This document shows, piece after piece, positions 19,195 to 32,973 of a DNA stretch of 64,000 bases. The stretch covers positions 1 to 64,000 of the forward strand of contig NZ_CP157355.1 in assembly GCF_040047665.1 (NCBI RefSeq), written 5' to 3'. A program made the position numbers and the translations under genes. Under the pieces are notes generated by a model that did no database searches, was not told the origin of the DNA, and was given only the letters and a program-made list of their open reading frames with translations. This DNA comes from Chitinibacter sp. FCG-7. Lineage in GTDB: Bacteria; Pseudomonadota; Gammaproteobacteria; Burkholderiales; Chitinibacteraceae. Each line of letters begins with the position of its first letter. Within the stretch, counting starts at the first letter, position 1.

Positions 19195-19545
19195 TTACGG
19201 TACAGTTTTACCCTGCTCGGCCACTGCAGCATCACTGCTCTCACTGGCTGCCGATGCCGGTTTTTTTGCAGCGGCGCGATCAAGCACCTGAAAGAACACT
19301 TCATCGCCACGAATCATGCCCAGCTCATTGCGTGCACGCTCTTCAATCGCTTCGGTGCCGGTTTTCAGATCTTTCACCTCGGCATCCAGTGCAATATTGC
19401 GCTCTTTCAGTTTGGCATTTTCAGCCTGGCGCTGAGTCAGCTGGCTATCGAGCTGCCAGACTCGCATCCAGCTGCCCTTGCCTATCCACAATGGCCATTG
19501 CAGGGCAATAATCAAAACTGCAAATACCAGCGCTAAAATTCGCAT
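19195..19545 (-). CDS. ftsB: Cell division protein FtsB
   Basis: 116 residues. One N-terminal membrane segment (about 3-20) is followed by a coiled coil (about 30-70, [23 protein letters not shown]) and the conserved [23 protein letters not shown]. FtsB forms the FtsQLB complex of the divisome. The C-terminal 25 residues are Ala/Ser-rich and dispensable-looking. It follows eno on the minus strand as in many betaproteobacteria, but about 210 bp and a good terminator lie between the two, so it may have its own promoter. Confidence 0.92.
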   Translation of the reverse strand: MRILALVFAVLIIALQWPLWIGKGSWMRVWQLDSQLTQRQAENAKLKERNIALDAEVKDLKTGTEAIEERARNELGMIRGDEVFFQVLDRAAAKKPASAASESSDAAVAEQGKTVP

Positions 19546-19586
19546 TGAAATGACAAAATCCGCTTAAATTCTAAAATCATTGATGT

Positions 19587-19614
19587 AAAAAACCGGAGCA
19601 CTGGCCCCGGTTTT
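19587..19614 (-). terminator. Terminator downstream of eno
   Basis: Read on the minus strand: AAAACCGG, then a loop, then CCGGTTTTTT. Stem of 8 bp or more with a following T-run. It lies between eno and ftsB, about 145 bp after the eno stop. Confidence 0.75.
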
Positions 19615-19756
19615 GATCTTACTACAACTGGCAGCGAGCGTCGAAACGCTCACCGCAGATGCTGATTCACAGCAACAGACCCAAACAACAAGCGCTTTCA
19701 AAAAACACGTCACCGCAGCAATACGGCAGCGTCATCCAGCGCAAGTGTTTAGCCCA

Positions 19757-21064
<1,308 letters not shown>

Positions 21065-21173
21065 TTAAGTTGGTTTGAAGACAAAAAGACTATATACAGG
21101 AAAAATGATACTGGCTGTTAATGATTACAAGCAATTAGATTACAACAATTTGCAGCCAAATCATGAAACTTTA

Positions 21174-22013
21174 CTACAGCGTATGCTCAATCAGGGAGTG
21201 TGCCTTAACCGCACGGTCGATGTCCTTGAGCGTGATCAGTAATTCCTTGATCCGGCCCAAAGGCATTGAATTAGGGCCATCGGACAGCGCTTCGCACGGA
21301 TTCGGATGCGTTTCCATGAACACACCGGCAATTCCGGCTGCCATGGCTGCGCGCGCCAGCACAGGCACCATTTCACGCTGCCCGCCTGAGCGATCGCCCT
21401 GACCACCTGGCTGTTGCACCGAATGCGTTGCATCAAAGACCACCGGGCAGCCGGTTTCACGCATCGTCATCAGACCACGCATATCGCTAACCAGCGTGTT
21501 GTAGCCAAATGATGTGCCACGATCACAGACCATCAGATTATCCAGCCCGCCATTAGCCTGCTTGCCCTTGGCAATCACATGCTTCATATCCCAAGGTGCC
21601 ATAAACTGGCCCTTTTTGATATTCACCGGCTTGCCCGTTGCACAAACGGCATGGATAAAGTCGGTCTGGCGTGCCAGAAACGCAGGGGTTTGCAACACGT
21701 CGACCACTGAGGCCACCACCGGCGCTTCGGCCTCGGTGTGCACATCGGTGAGCACCGGCACGCCCAGCTGCTTTTTGACTTCCGACAAAATGCGCAGGCC
21801 TTCATCAATACCTAAACCACGGAACGACGTACCTGAGGAGCGATTGGCTTTATCAAAACTGGATTTATAGATAAACGGGATATTCAAAGCCGCGCAAATT
21901 TCTTTCAGCTGACCAGCCGTATCAAGCGCCATTTGCTCGCTCTCGATCACGCAAGGGCCGGCAATCAGAAAAAACGGCTGGTCTATACCAACCTCAAATC
22001 CACACAGTTTCAT
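21174..22013 (-). CDS. kdsA: KDO-8-phosphate synthase, metal-dependent type
   Basis: 279 residues. It condenses arabinose-5-phosphate and PEP to KDO-8-phosphate for lipopolysaccharide inner core. Motifs: [57 protein letters not shown] and METHPNP. The residue that separates the two enzyme classes is cysteine here (C21 in GPC) rather than the asparagine of the E. coli enzyme (GGMNVLES), so by family knowledge it should need a divalent metal. It lies between pyrG and eno, with an intergenic repeat before its start. Confidence 0.97.
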   Translation of the reverse strand: MKLCGFEVGIDQPFFLIAGPCVIESEQMALDTAGQLKEICAALNIPFIYKSSFDKANRSSGTSFRGLGIDEGLRILSEVKKQLGVPVLTDVHTEAEAPVVASVVDVLQTPAFLARQTDFIHAVCATGKPVNIKKGQFMAPWDMKHVIAKGKQANGGLDNLMVCDRGTSFGYNTLVSDMRGLMTMRETGCPVVFDATHSVQQPGGQGDRSGGQREMVPVLARAAMAAGIAGVFMETHPNPCEALSDGPNSMPLGRIKELLITLKDIDRAVKAHSLIEHTL

Positions 22014-22016
22014 AAT

Positions 22017-22077
22017 ATACCCCGAACAGTATTACTTTAGAGACAACAAGGGGCATTGCCTTGCGAGCAATACCCCC
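22017..22077. repeat. Intergenic GGGTAT-type repeat, copy 2
   Basis: Read on the minus strand it begins GGGGGTATTGCTCGCAAGG and ends TCGGGGTAT. Its first 20 bases match copy 1 (GGGTATTGC...GGCAAT). It lies between pyrG and kdsA. Confidence 0.45.
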
Positions 22078-22084
22078 GGAGTGC

Positions 22085-23795
<1,711 letters not shown>

Positions 23796-23815
23796 TTCTG
23801 GACAAATTAAAAATA

Positions 23816-24715
23816 TTATGAATGAGGCGATTTTTTACGCTTTTCGGCCTTGCGGCCATAAGAAAATCCGGGCTCATCACCCGATGCAGCCAGTAACAAG
23901 CGTTCCAACCAGCGGCTGGGCAACAGGCGCTTGAGATACCAGAAAACCTGGCTGGGCACGGTGACGCGGTAACGCACACGCGGCTTTCTGGCCTCCAGCG
24001 CATGCAGTAAAACCTTGAACACCGCCTCTTCGGGCAAAGTAAATGGCACTGCCGCCCCTTTTTTGTTCAACCTGGCCTGCATTTGCTCGTACGCTGGCCG
24101 ATGAAAACTACCTTCGGGCTTGATCCAGCGAAAAAACTGCTCGGCAGCATTGGCCCGAAAACGGCTAACAATTGGCCCAGGCTCAATCAGGCTGACGTGA
24201 ATGCCGCTGCCGTATAATTCCTGACGCAATGTATCAGCGAAACCTTCTAGCGCAAATTTGCTGGCATTGTAGGCGCCGCGATAAGGCATGGCCGCAAAAC
24301 CCAGCACCGAGCTATTGAAAACCAGTCGGCCAAAGCCCTGCCGACGAAATAACGGCAACACTGCATTACTGAGCTCTATTGCGCCAAAGACATTGGTTTC
24401 AAACTGATGACGCATGGCGTCGCGGCTCAAGTCTTCCACCGCACCAGGTACACCGAATCCGGCATTATTAAATACGGCATCGAGCCGCCCGCCGCTGGCC
24501 GCCAGCACCTGCGCAAGCCCTTGGGCGATTGATTCACTATCGGCCACGTCCAATTGCACTGCATCAAGCCCCAAGCCCTGTAAACGCACAACATCGTCGG
24601 CTTTACGAGCACTGGCAAACACCCGCCAGCCCTGTTTTGATAAGCGTAGCGCGGCATCAAGGCCAATCCCACTTGAGCAGCCGGTAATCAGAATATGTCT
24701 TGGTGTGTTCGTCAT
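23816..24715 (-). CDS. Short-chain dehydrogenase/reductase
   Basis: 299 residues. Classical SDR: NAD(P)-binding TGCSSGIG near residue 12, NNAGFG near 86, catalytic serine in FNSSVLG, and YNASK. The substrate is not known. The C-terminal extension of about 60 residues (ARKPRVRYRVTVPSQVFWYLKRLLPSRWLERLLL) is basic and amphipathic and may touch the membrane, as in the YbbO-like SDRs. Transcribed in the same direction as pyrG but located upstream of it; divergent from the PhaB-like gene. Confidence 0.85.
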   Translation of the reverse strand: MTNTPRHILITGCSSGIGLDAALRLSKQGWRVFASARKADDVVRLQGLGLDAVQLDVADSESIAQGLAQVLAASGGRLDAVFNNAGFGVPGAVEDLSRDAMRHQFETNVFGAIELSNAVLPLFRRQGFGRLVFNSSVLGFAAMPYRGAYNASKFALEGFADTLRQELYGSGIHVSLIEPGPIVSRFRANAAEQFFRWIKPEGSFHRPAYEQMQARLNKKGAAVPFTLPEEAVFKVLLHALEARKPRVRYRVTVPSQVFWYLKRLLPSRWLERLLLAASGDEPGFSYGRKAEKRKKSPHS

Positions 24716-24873
24716 AAAAGTGTATCCATTCTGTCACTAAGCCCACAATTTACATTTACATCAGGGTTACCCCTTAGCTACGCTCTGCAAGCCTCACAAA
24801 GGCTTCGCGCAAGAATCTGCGTATTTAATCGCAATCGTACAGCAACAATTAAAATCAACAAGGATATACAAGA

Positions 24874-25608
24874 ATGGCAAAAGTAGCTCTCGTCACTGGT
24901 GGTATGGGCGGCATCGGAACCGCAATCTGTCGCAAACTGGCAGATGATGGCTTTACCGTCGTCACAACCTATTCTCGCCCTGGCAAAGAAGCTGCATGGC
25001 TGGCGGACAATGCTGCAGCCGGTTATCAATTTCAGGCTTTCGAGTGCGATGTCACCGATTTTGACGCTTGCGTAGCACTCGGGCAGCAAGTCACTGCGGC
25101 GGTCGGCCAGGTTGATGTGCTGGTGAACAACGCCGGCATCACCCGCGACGCCAGCTTTAAAAAACTGGGCAAAACCGACTGGGATGCGGTGATTGGCACC
25201 AACCTAGACTCGGTGTTCAACGTCTCGAAACAGTTTGTTGACGGCATGGTTGAGCGCAACTGGGGTCGCGTCATCAATATTTCCTCAATCAATGGCCAGA
25301 AAGGCCAGTTTGGTCAGACCAACTACTCGGCAGCCAAAGCGGGTATGCATGGTTTTAGCATGGCTCTGGCGCAGGAAGTGGCGCGCAAAGGCGTGACGGT
25401 CAACACCATTTCTCCAGGCTATATCGCCACCGATATGGTGATGGCGGTCCCTGAAGACGTTCGTAACAAGATCGTTGCGCAAATTCCGGTGGCGCGCCTG
25501 GGCAAGCCGGAAGAAATCGCCGGTTTGATCAGCTACCTGGTATCAGATCTGGCCGGCTTTATGACTGGCGCCAATCTGGCCATCAATGGCGGTCAGCACA
25601 CCTGCTAA
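24874..25608 (+). CDS. phbB: Acetoacetyl-CoA reductase (PhaB-like)
   Basis: 244 residues. SDR with TGGMGGIG at about 8-15, NNAGITRDASF, the active-site run NISSINGQKGQFGQ and TNYSAAKAG, and a final NGGQHTC-type end. INGQKGQFGQTNYSAAKAG is the hallmark of NADPH-dependent acetoacetyl-CoA reductase, which makes (R)-3-hydroxybutyryl-CoA for polyhydroxybutyrate. The PHB synthase and thiolase genes are not next to it in this window. A 3-oxoacyl-ACP reductase (FabG) is the main alternative. A strong terminator follows. Confidence 0.88.
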   Translation: MAKVALVTGGMGGIGTAICRKLADDGFTVVTTYSRPGKEAAWLADNAAAGYQFQAFECDVTDFDACVALGQQVTAAVGQVDVLVNNAGITRDASFKKLGKTDWDAVIGTNLDSVFNVSKQFVDGMVERNWGRVINISSINGQKGQFGQTNYSAAKAGMHGFSMALAQEVARKGVTVNTISPGYIATDMVMAVPEDVRNKIVAQIPVARLGKPEEIAGLISYLVSDLAGFMTGANLAINGGQHTC

Positions 25609-25626
25609 AACTGCAATATTCCATTC

Positions 25627-25659
25627 AAAGGCCGTGCTATGCACGGCCTTTTGTTTTTT
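25627..25659 (+). terminator. Terminator after phbB
   Basis: AAAGGCCGTGC pairs with GCACGGCCTTT around a TAT loop, followed by a T-rich tail. Typical rho-independent terminator 19 bp after the stop. Confidence 0.9.
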
Positions 25660-25690
25660 CTGCGGCAGTTTTATACGCAGACCTTATGAA

Positions 25691-25702
25691 TTTGTGCACA
25701 AA
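25691..25702. promoter_or_regulatory. 12-bp palindrome upstream of RND operon
   Basis: TTTGTGCACAAA is a perfect palindrome 150 bp before the adaptor gene, with an AT-rich CATAAT about 20 bp downstream of it. It might be an operator. No regulator gene lies next to this efflux operon, so the binder is unknown. Confidence 0.25.
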
Positions 25703-25851
25703 CACCGGCGACATGGATACTGCATAATTTTTGACTAAACTGAATCCGTAATCTGTCCGCAATACTTTGCAAGAAAAATACATACCCATGTATCGCTCGC
25801 TATACCAATGCAGACAACACTCCCAACACAATACCCATCACGGAGAAGGCA

Positions 25852-27014
25852 ATGCCTCAAACCGGCTTACGCACCCCCATCTGGATTAGTTCTGCCATCG
25901 TGGTTTCCAGTGTCCTGCTTGGCGCTTGTAGCGAGAAAGCAGCCCCGCCTGCCCCACCCCCTGCTCCGGTCACCGTAATCAAAATCAGCCCTGCTCCGGC
26001 TCCGATGTCATTTGAAATGATCGGTGAAACAGCAGGCTACCGCGATGTTGAGGTGCGCTCGCGCGTCAATGGCATTTTGTTAAAACGCACATATATCGAG
26101 GGTCAATCAGTCAGTGCTGGCCAAACCCTGTTTGAAATCGACCCCGAACCGTACCAAGCCGCGCTGGATCAGGCCAAAGGCGGGCTTTCAATTGAAGTGG
26201 CCAAGCTGGAAAAAGCCCGCGCCGACCGCGACCGGATTATTCCGCTGTTCAAAGAAAACGCAGTCAGCCGCAAGGACTACGACGACGCCATGTCGGCGTA
26301 CGCGGCAGCCGTCGCCAGCCATCAGGCCTCACAGGCCAAGGAGCGCGAAGCCCAGCTCAACCTCGGTTACACCAAGGTGGTGGCCCCTATTTCGGGCATG
26401 ACCAGCACTGTTTCGCAATCAGAAGGTAGCCTGGTGAGCACCAGCGGCGACTCAGGCAAGCTCACGACCATTTCGCAGCTGGACCCGCTCTATGTCACAT
26501 TCTCCTACTCGGAAGAAGATCGTCAGCGCCTTGAAGCCCTGCAGCGCAGCAAAAAATCACGCTCAATGATCAGAAAAACCTCGCTGCCCGCCTGCAGCTC
26601 TCGGACGGCTCGATGTATGAGCAAGTCGGGCGGATTGATTTCTCCGACAATCGGGTTGACCCCAAAACCGGGACCATCCGGGCGCGGGCCATTTTCAGCA
26701 ATCCCAAAGCGCAGTTATTACCTGGCCAGTTTGTCCGCCTGCATCTGGACTTTGGCACGATCAAAGAAGCCATCCTGATTCCCGAGCGCGCGATTGTGCA
26801 ATCGCAAGCCGACAAAATGGTGATGACCGTCGACAAGGACAATAAAGTCGTCCCGCGCACCATCAAAACCGGCCGCGCCAATGGTGCCGGGCTGGTGCAG
26901 ATTGAATCGGGGCTGCAAGCGGGTGACACCGTGATTGTTGAAGGGATTATCAAAGCCAAGCCAGGCAGCATCGTCAAGCCCGTGCCAGCCAGCGCGCCAC
27001 AAGCCGCCCAATAA
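25852..27014 (+). pseudogene. RND efflux periplasmic adaptor (AcrA/MexA type), one-base frameshift
   Basis: Membrane-fusion protein of a tripartite RND pump. The first 308-codon frame begins with a lipoprotein signal (VVSSVLLGAC, lipobox LGAC), then the barrel-sandwich half (GETAGYRDVEVRSRVNGILL), a helical hairpin (about 95-165) and GYTKVVAPISGM. At 26550-26560 the frame breaks within AGCAAAAAATCA. The remaining adaptor (KITLNDQKNLAARLQLSDG..., then VDPKTGTIRARAIFSNP, PERAIVQ and a C-terminal membrane-proximal domain) continues in the -1 frame to 27012-27014. One extra A in the A6 run would restore about 388 residues. The break could be a sequencing error, slippage, phase variation or true inactivation. 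Followed at 15 bp by the pump gene. Confidence 0.85.
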
Positions 27015-27029
27015 TCAGGCGAGGACACC

Positions 27030-30000
27030 ATGTTTTCAAAATTTTTCATCGAACGGCCCATTTTTGCCAGCGTGATTTCCATCATCATCGTGCTGGCAGG
27101 TTTGGCGGCCATGCGCTCGCTCCCGGTCGAGCAATACCCGGGCATCACCCCACCCGTTGTGTCCGTCACCGCGTTTTACCCCGGCGCAACACCCGATGTG
27201 ATTGCACAAACGGTCGCCGCTCCGTTGGAGCAGCAGATCAATGGCGTAGAAAACATGATCTACGTCCAATCGGGCTCGGCTTCCAATGGGCAGATGTCCT
27301 TGAATGTCTATTTCGAAATCGGCACCGACCCTGATCAAGCCACGATCAATGTCAATAACCGTGTTTCTGCGGCGATGGCGCAATTGCCCGAGGAAGTGAA
27401 GCGCCAGGGCGTCACCGTCAAGAAAAAATCGACGTCCATTTTGAATGTGGTCGCGCTCAGCTCGCCCTCGGGTGCGTTTGACACGACATATATGTCCAAC
27501 TACGCGCTGCTCAATATTGTTGATGAAATCAAGCGCATTCAGGGTGTGGGCGATCTCACGCTATTTGGCGGCACCGATTACGCGATGCGGGTCTGGCTCA
27601 GGCCCGACCGGATTGCCCAGCTGGGCATCACCACCTCCGACATTCTGGCGGCCATTCGCGAGCAAAACGCGCAGTTTGCCGCAGGTAAAATCGGCGCTCA
27701 ACCTACCTCGGGGCAAGTGGACTTTACCTTCACCGTGAACACGCAGGGCCGACTGAAAAGCGTTGAAGAATTTGAAAACATCATCGTACGCTCCACGCCG
27801 GACGGCGCAAAAACACGACTTAAAGATGTCGCACGCGTTGAAATGGGCGGCAAGGATTACGATCTGCTGGCCAAACTCAATGGCAAACAAGCTGTGGCCA
27901 TGGGGATTTATCTGCAGCCCGGCGCCAATGCCGTCGCCGTCTCACAAGCCATCCATCAGAAAATGGAAACGCTGAAAACCCGCTTTCCTGATGGGATTGA
28001 ATATTCCATTCCTTACGACACCACCATCTTTGTCAAAGTCTCGATTGAAAAAGTGGTGCACACGCTATTTGAAGCCATCATTCTGGTGTTTATCGTTGTT
28101 TACCTGTTTTTGCAAAACTTCCGTGCCACGCTGATTCCGTGTATTGCAGTCCCCATTTCACTGATCGGCACTTTTGCCGGCATGCTGATTCTGGGCTTTT
28201 CAATCAATCTGCTGACGCTGCTGGGTATGGTGCTGGCGATTGGTATTGTGGTTGACGATGCCATTGTGGTGCTGGAAAACGTCGAGCGCATTATGGCCGA
28301 GAAAAAATGCTCAGCCAAAGAGGCGGCAATTCAGGCGATGGAAGAAGTAGCCGGCCCGGTGGTGGCCATTGTGCTGGTCTTGTGCGCGGTATTTCTGCCG
28401 GTGGCCTTTATGGGTGGCATGACCGGCGTGATGTACAAGCAGTTTGCAATTACCATCGCCGTTTCGGTCGCCATTTCAGGGCTGGTGGCGCTGACGCTCA
28501 CCCCTGCCTTGTGCGCTCTTTTGCTCAAAGGCGGCCACCATCAGCCAGCCCGCTTTTTTGTCTGGTTCAACCGGCAATTTGACCGGCTGACCCATGGCTA
28601 TGTTGGTGGCGTGGCCTTTCTGAACCGCCGCGTTGGCGTGGCCTTTGTGCTGTTTGGCGCAATGCTGATCGCCCTAGTGCTGCTATTTCGTGCCGTGCCC
28701 GGCGGCTTGGTGCCCGATGAAGACCAAGGCTATCTGTTGAGCGCCGTCATGCTGCCCGACGCAGCTTCGCTCAAGCGCACCGGCGTGGTTTCAGCGCAGT
28801 ATGATCAGCTGGTAATGAACAATAAAAATGTCGAAAACGTCGTCTCTTTTGTCGGCTTTGATATTTTGTCCGGCGCGGTGATGAGCAATAGCGGCATCAC
28901 GTTTATCACGCTCAAGGACTGGGATGAGCGTCAGGCGAAGGCCGACAGCTCATTTGCCTTGGTCAAAGCCCTGCAAGGCAGCGCCTATATGGGGCTTAGA
29001 GACGGCTTTGCCGCCACATTCAACCCGCCTGCGATCAGCGGCATGTCGACGACGGGCGGGATTGAAGGCTATCTGCAAAACCGGGGCACGGGCGACACCA
29101 AGCAATTTGCCGCCGAAGTGCAGCGCTTTGTCGAAGAAGCGAAAAAACGCCCTGAGTTTGCTTCGGTATCGAGCACCTTCCGCGCCAATGTGCCGCAGAT
29201 CTACCTTGACCTGGACCGGGAAAAAGCCAAAGCACTGGGGGTGAGCATCAACACCGTGTTTGAAACCATGCAAGCAACTTTTGGTCAGGTTTACGTCAAT
29301 GACTTTAACCAGTTTGGCCGCACCTACCGCGTGCAGATGCAATCGGAAGCCGATTTCCGTGCCCGACCAGAAGACATTGCCAATGTTTATGTTCGCTCAA
29401 GCAACGGCACCATGATTCCGCTCACCAGTCTTGTGAAAGTGAAAAACTCGGTTGGCTCGGAGCTGGCAGAGCGGTTCAATATTTTCCAGGCGGCCAAGCT
29501 GATGATCCAGCCTGCACCGGGAATCAGCTCGGCCCAAGCGATTGCCGCGATGGAAGCGCTGGAAAAAGACGTGCTGGGCAAAGACTACAAGCTGGAATGG
29601 ACCGGATCGGCCTATCAGGAAAAAGCCGCGGGTTCTTCAGCCGCATTTGCCTTTCTATTCGGTATCGTGATGGTGTTCCTGATTCTGGCCGCGCAATACG
29701 AGCGCTGGAGCTTACCGCTGGCCGTAATTACCGCCGTGCCCTTTGCGCTGTTTGGTGCCCTGCTGGCGGTGTGGCTGGTGGGCTTAACCAATAACGTTTA
29801 TTTCCAGATTGGTCTGGTTACACTGGTTGCGCTGGCGGCGAAAAATGCCATTCTGATTGTCGAATTTGCGGTGATGAAACACGAAGAAGGCATGAGCTTG
29901 CTCGATTCGGCGCTGGAAGCCGCAAGGCTGCGCTTTAGGCCAATTGTCATGACCTCGCTGGCCTTTATTCTGGGCTGCGTCCCGCTGGTCATCTCCAGCG

Positions 30001-30176
30001 GAGCAGGCGCTGCCAGCCGTATGGCGCTGGGTACACCGGTCATCGGCGGCATGCTGGCGGCGACCTTTATTGCCATCTTTTTTATTCCGCTCTTTTTCCG
30101 GCTCATTATGCGCTCCGCAGAAAAAACATCGGCAGAGAAAAAACCAGTACATCCAGCCGAGGCTGCCCATGAATAA
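27030..30176 (+). CDS. RND multidrug efflux pump, HAE1 (AcrB/MexB) family
   Basis: 1048 residues, full length. Twelve membrane segments with two large periplasmic loops. Proton-relay residues are present: the Asp pair in [17 protein letters not shown] (TM4) and the lysine in [12 protein letters not shown] (TM10). The N-terminus [24 protein letters not shown] is typical of HAE1 pumps. It should export hydrophobic drugs, with the upstream adaptor and downstream channel. The stop overlaps the start of the channel gene by 8 bp, so the three are one operon. It is the only intact gene of the three. Confidence 0.96.
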   Translation: MFSKFFIERPIFASVISIIIVLAGLAAMRSLPVEQYPGITPPVVSVTAFYPGATPDVIAQTVAAPLEQQINGVENMIYVQSGSASNGQMSLNVYFEIGTDPDQATINVNNRVSAAMAQLPEEVKRQGVTVKKKSTSILNVVALSSPSGAFDTTYMSNYALLNIVDEIKRIQGVGDLTLFGGTDYAMRVWLRPDRIAQLGITTSDILAAIREQNAQFAAGKIGAQPTSGQVDFTFTVNTQGRLKSVEEFENIIVRSTPDGAKTRLKDVARVEMGGKDYDLLAKLNGKQAVAMGIYLQPGANAVAVSQAIHQKMETLKTRFPDGIEYSIPYDTTIFVKVSIEKVVHTLFEAIILVFIVVYLFLQNFRATLIPCIAVPISLIGTFAGMLILGFSINLLTLLGMVLAIGIVVDDAIVVLENVERIMAEKKCSAKEAAIQAMEEVAGPVVAIVLVLCAVFLPVAFMGGMTGVMYKQFAITIAVSVAISGLVALTLTPALCALLLKGGHHQPARFFVWFNRQFDRLTHGYVGGVAFLNRRVGVAFVLFGAMLIALVLLFRAVPGGLVPDEDQGYLLSAVMLPDAASLKRTGVVSAQYDQLVMNNKNVENVVSFVGFDILSGAVMSNSGITFITLKDWDERQAKADSSFALVKALQGSAYMGLRDGFAATFNPPAISGMSTTGGIEGYLQNRGTGDTKQFAAEVQRFVEEAKKRPEFASVSSTFRANVPQIYLDLDREKAKALGVSINTVFETMQATFGQVYVNDFNQFGRTYRVQMQSEADFRARPEDIANVYVRSSNGTMIPLTSLVKVKNSVGSELAERFNIFQAAKLMIQPAPGISSAQAIAAMEALEKDVLGKDYKLEWTGSAYQEKAAGSSAAFAFLFGIVMVFLILAAQYERWSLPLAVITAVPFALFGALLAVWLVGLTNNVYFQIGLVTLVALAAKNAILIVEFAVMKHEEGMSLLDSALEAARLRFRPIVMTSLAFILGCVPLVISSGAGAASRMALGTPVIGGMLAATFIAIFFIPLFFRLIMRSAEKTSAEKKPVHPAEAAHE

Positions 30177-31594
30177 AAAAATACTCCCACTATGTATATC
30201 GCTACTGATCAGCGCCTGCGCTTTCACTCCCGACTATACCCCCCCTTCCACTCAGCTACCGTCTGGCAGCGCCCAGACTGTCATCGCCAAAGACTGGTGG
30301 CTGCAATTTAACGACGACGCTTTAAACCGGTTAATCGCCAGCGCACTGCAACACAACCAGAATCTGGCGCTGATTCAGGCCAAAGTGGATGAAGCACGCG
30401 CGGTACTGGGCATCACCTCTGCCGAGCAGCTGCCACGCATCGGGCTCAATGGCAGCGCAGGTAGCGCCACGCAATCCAAAGAGCTGGGCGTACCCGCCTA
30501 CACCAATGCAGAAAACTACAAGCTGGTCGGTCAGGTCAGTTGGGAGTTGGACATCTGGGGCCGCGTGCGCAACCTCAGCGCCGCTGCGCGCGATGAGCTG
30601 TTTGCCGCGCAATACAATCAGGACGCGGCGATCACCAGCTTGTCCGCCGAAGTGGCGCAGGCCTATTTTAATCTGCGCGCACTCGATGCCCGGCTGCAGA
30701 TCACCGAAAACACCATCAAATCCCGGCAAGCGGCGTACGAGCTGCGCAATAAACGCTTTAAAGGCGGCGTCACCTCCGAGCTGGATGTGCGCCAGGCCGA
30801 AGTCGAGCTGGCCAACGCCCAATCCGCGCTGCCGGACATCCAGCGCGCCATTGCCAGCGCCGAGGGTGCATTGAGCATTTTGACCGGCCAAACGCCCAAG
30901 GCGCTGCTAGAGGGAGACTGGATTGCGGGCAAACCCGCTGATCGTGGTCAAGCCATCGTACCGCATCACCGTGCCTCCCAATATTCCAGCCGATCTGGGT
31001 GCCGATTTGCTGCTGCGCCGCCCCGATATTGCCCAGGCCGAGGCCAGCCTGCGTGCGAATCGTGCCCGCATCGAAGCGGCACGCGCCGCTTACCTGCCCC
31101 GCATTTCCTTAACAGGCCTGCTGGGTGTGGAAAGCAATCAGCTGAGCAATCTATTCAATAGCGGCGCGCGCACCTGGAGCTTTGCCGGTAATTTGGCGCT
31201 GCCGCTGTTTGATAACGGCCTAACCGCCGCGCAGATTGATCAAGCCAAAGCGCGCGAGCGCCAGGCCGCTGCGGCCTACCAGCTGGCGATTCAAAATGCC
31301 TTTGCCGAAACGCGCACTGCGCTGACCGCCAATCAGGTGATCGGCAATAAAGTGAGCGCCGTTCAGGTGCAGGTTGACGCCTTGAATCGCCAGCTTAAAC
31401 TGGCCACCCTGCGCTACGACAATGGTTTTTCAAGCTATCTGGAAGTGCTCGACGCCGAGCGTAATTTGTTCGACGCGCAAATTGCGCTGATCAATACTCA
31501 GCGCGATCAGCTCAACTATCGCGTAGAGCTATTCAAAGTGCTCGGCGGTGGCTGGCAGCAATCTACGCCAGGCCTGGCCCGGCAAGAGCGCTAA
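30169..31594 (+). pseudogene. Outer-membrane efflux lipoprotein (OprM/NodT family), one-base frameshift
   Basis: TolC-like channel of the RND system. The N-terminus [19 protein letters not shown] carries a lipobox (ISAC), as in OprM. The frame holds the first efflux repeat (SWELDIWGRVRNLSAAARDEL, YFNLRALDARL, RFKGGVTSELDVRQAEVELANAQ) to about codon 255. Near 30934-30936 the frame shifts by +1. The rest (TVPPNIPADLGADLLLRRPDIAQAEASLRANRARI, then LALPLFDNGL and SYLEVLDAERNLF) continues in the next frame to 31594. Reading CC instead of CCC at 30934-30936 gives GKPLIVVKPSYRITVPPNIP and an intact protein of about 475 residues. The downstream part is well conserved, so the lesion is recent or artefactual. 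Confidence 0.85.
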
Positions 31595-31608
31595 ACTTGG
31601 ATCAGACA

Positions 31609-31639
31609 ATAAAAAATCCGCCAAGGCGGATTTTTTATT
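31609..31639. terminator. Bidirectional terminator between RND operon and tyrS
   Basis: AATAAAAAATCCGCC then AA then GGCGGATTTTTTATT: a nearly symmetrical stem of 15 bp with A- and T-runs at both ends. It fits termination of both converging units. Confidence 0.9.
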
Positions 31640-31698
31640 GGGGTATGGCCATCAAAGGCAATCTGTAAAAGCTCTGTGGCTATATACTCAAGCCAGCA

Positions 31699-32973
31699 TT
31701 AGTTCCAGCAAATCAGTGCGTAGTTTTTCTTGCCACGACGAATCAGCGTATAAGCGCCAAACAGGCGATCAGCATCGCCAAACGTGTAGTCAAGCGCTTC
31801 GACTTTGCCGCCATTCACAATCACTGCGCCGCTCTGAATAAACGTGCGCGCTTCAGAGTTCGATTTCGCCAAACCCGCCGCCACCAGCGTCGCGATCAGT
31901 TGATTATCCGCTGCGGGCAGCTGCACGCTAGGCATGCCGTCCTGCGCCAATTGCTCAAAGTCGTTTTGCGTCAACGCCGCCAAGCTATCACTAAACAAGT
32001 TCTGGCTGATGCGCTGCGCCGCTTCAACTGCTGAATCACCATGCACAATCGCGGTGACTTGTTCGGCCAGAATGCGCTGCGCTTCGGGCTTTTTGCCGCT
32101 GCTTTTGTCCGCTTCTTCAATCGCGTCAATCTCTGCCACCGACAGAAAGCTGAAGTATTTCAGGAATTTATACACGTCTGCGTCGGCAGTATTGAGCCAG
32201 AATTGGTAGAAAGCGTAAGGCGAGGTTTTCTTCGCATCGAGCCAAATGGTGCCGGTTTCGGTTTTACCAAATTTGGTGCCGTCCGATTTGGTCACCAGTG
32301 GCAAAGTCAGGCCGTACACTTGCTCCTGATTCAGGCGGCGCGTCAGATCAGTACCCGCCGTGATATTGCCCCATTGATCCGAGCCACCGATTTGCAGCTT
32401 GCAATCGTAGCGCTTATTGAGCTCGGTAAAGTCATAACCTTGCAGCAGGCTGTATGAGAATTCGGTGTACGAAATGCCCTGGTCTTCGCGCGCGATGCGC
32501 TGCTGCACCGCTTCTTTCTTGATCATTTGGTTAACGGAGAAATACTTGCCGATGTCGCGCAAGAATTCCAGCGCGCCCATGCCGCCAAACCAGTCGTAGT
32601 TATTCGACATAATCGCCGCGTTATCACCTTCGAAGCTCAGAAATGGTGACACTTGCGCGCGGATTTTTTCCACCCAGGTTGCAATCACGTCGGTGGTATT
32701 GAGCTTGCGCTCGGTGGCTTTAAAGCTTGGATCGCCAATCATGCCGGTCGCACCGCCGACCAAGGCAATTGGCTTGTGACCGTATTGCTGAAAACGCTTG
32801 AGCACCAGAATCGGCACCAATGAACCAATGTGCAAGCTATCGGCAGTCGGATCAAAGCCGCAATACAAGGTCACAGACTCTTTGGCCAATAGTTCAGACA
32901 AGGCAGCTTGATCGGTACATTGGGCGATCAGACCACGTGCTTGTAGGTCCTGGATGAGACTGATAGACGACAT
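31699..32973 (-). CDS. tyrS: Tyrosyl-tRNA synthetase
   Basis: 424 residues from the ATG at 32973 ([14 protein letters not shown]); the frame is open further upstream without similarity. Class I synthetase for tRNA-Tyr. HIGH-type motif [12 protein letters not shown] near 45, GGSDQWGNI, and a KMSKS variant in [12 protein letters not shown] (KFGKT). The C-terminal S4 RNA-binding domain ([30 protein letters not shown]) is complete. The KFGKT variant is seen in the standard bacterial TyrRS group. It is convergent with the RND operon. Confidence 0.97.
   Translation of the reverse strand: MSSISLIQDLQARGLIAQCTDQAALSELLAKESVTLYCGFDPTADSLHIGSLVPILVLKRFQQYGHKPIALVGGATGMIGDPSFKATERKLNTTDVIATWVEKIRAQVSPFLSFEGDNAAIMSNNYDWFGGMGALEFLRDIGKYFSVNQMIKKEAVQQRIAREDQGISYTEFSYSLLQGYDFTELNKRYDCKLQIGGSDQWGNITAGTDLTRRLNQEQVYGLTLPLVTKSDGTKFGKTETGTIWLDAKKTSPYAFYQFWLNTADADVYKFLKYFSFLSVAEIDAIEEADKSSGKKPEAQRILAEQVTAIVHGDSAVEAAQRISQNLFSDSLAALTQNDFEQLAQDGMPSVQLPAADNQLIATLVAAGLAKSNSEARTFIQSGAVIVNGGKVEALDYTFGDADRLFGAYTLIRRGKKNYALICWN

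Noticed and set aside
26545-26565. Programmed -1 ribosomal frameshift in the RND adaptor
   Set aside because: The A6 run is slippery, but the heptamer is not an ideal X XXY YYZ, there is no obvious stimulatory structure, and adaptors of this family are not known to use frameshifting. Kept only as a less likely alternative to an indel.
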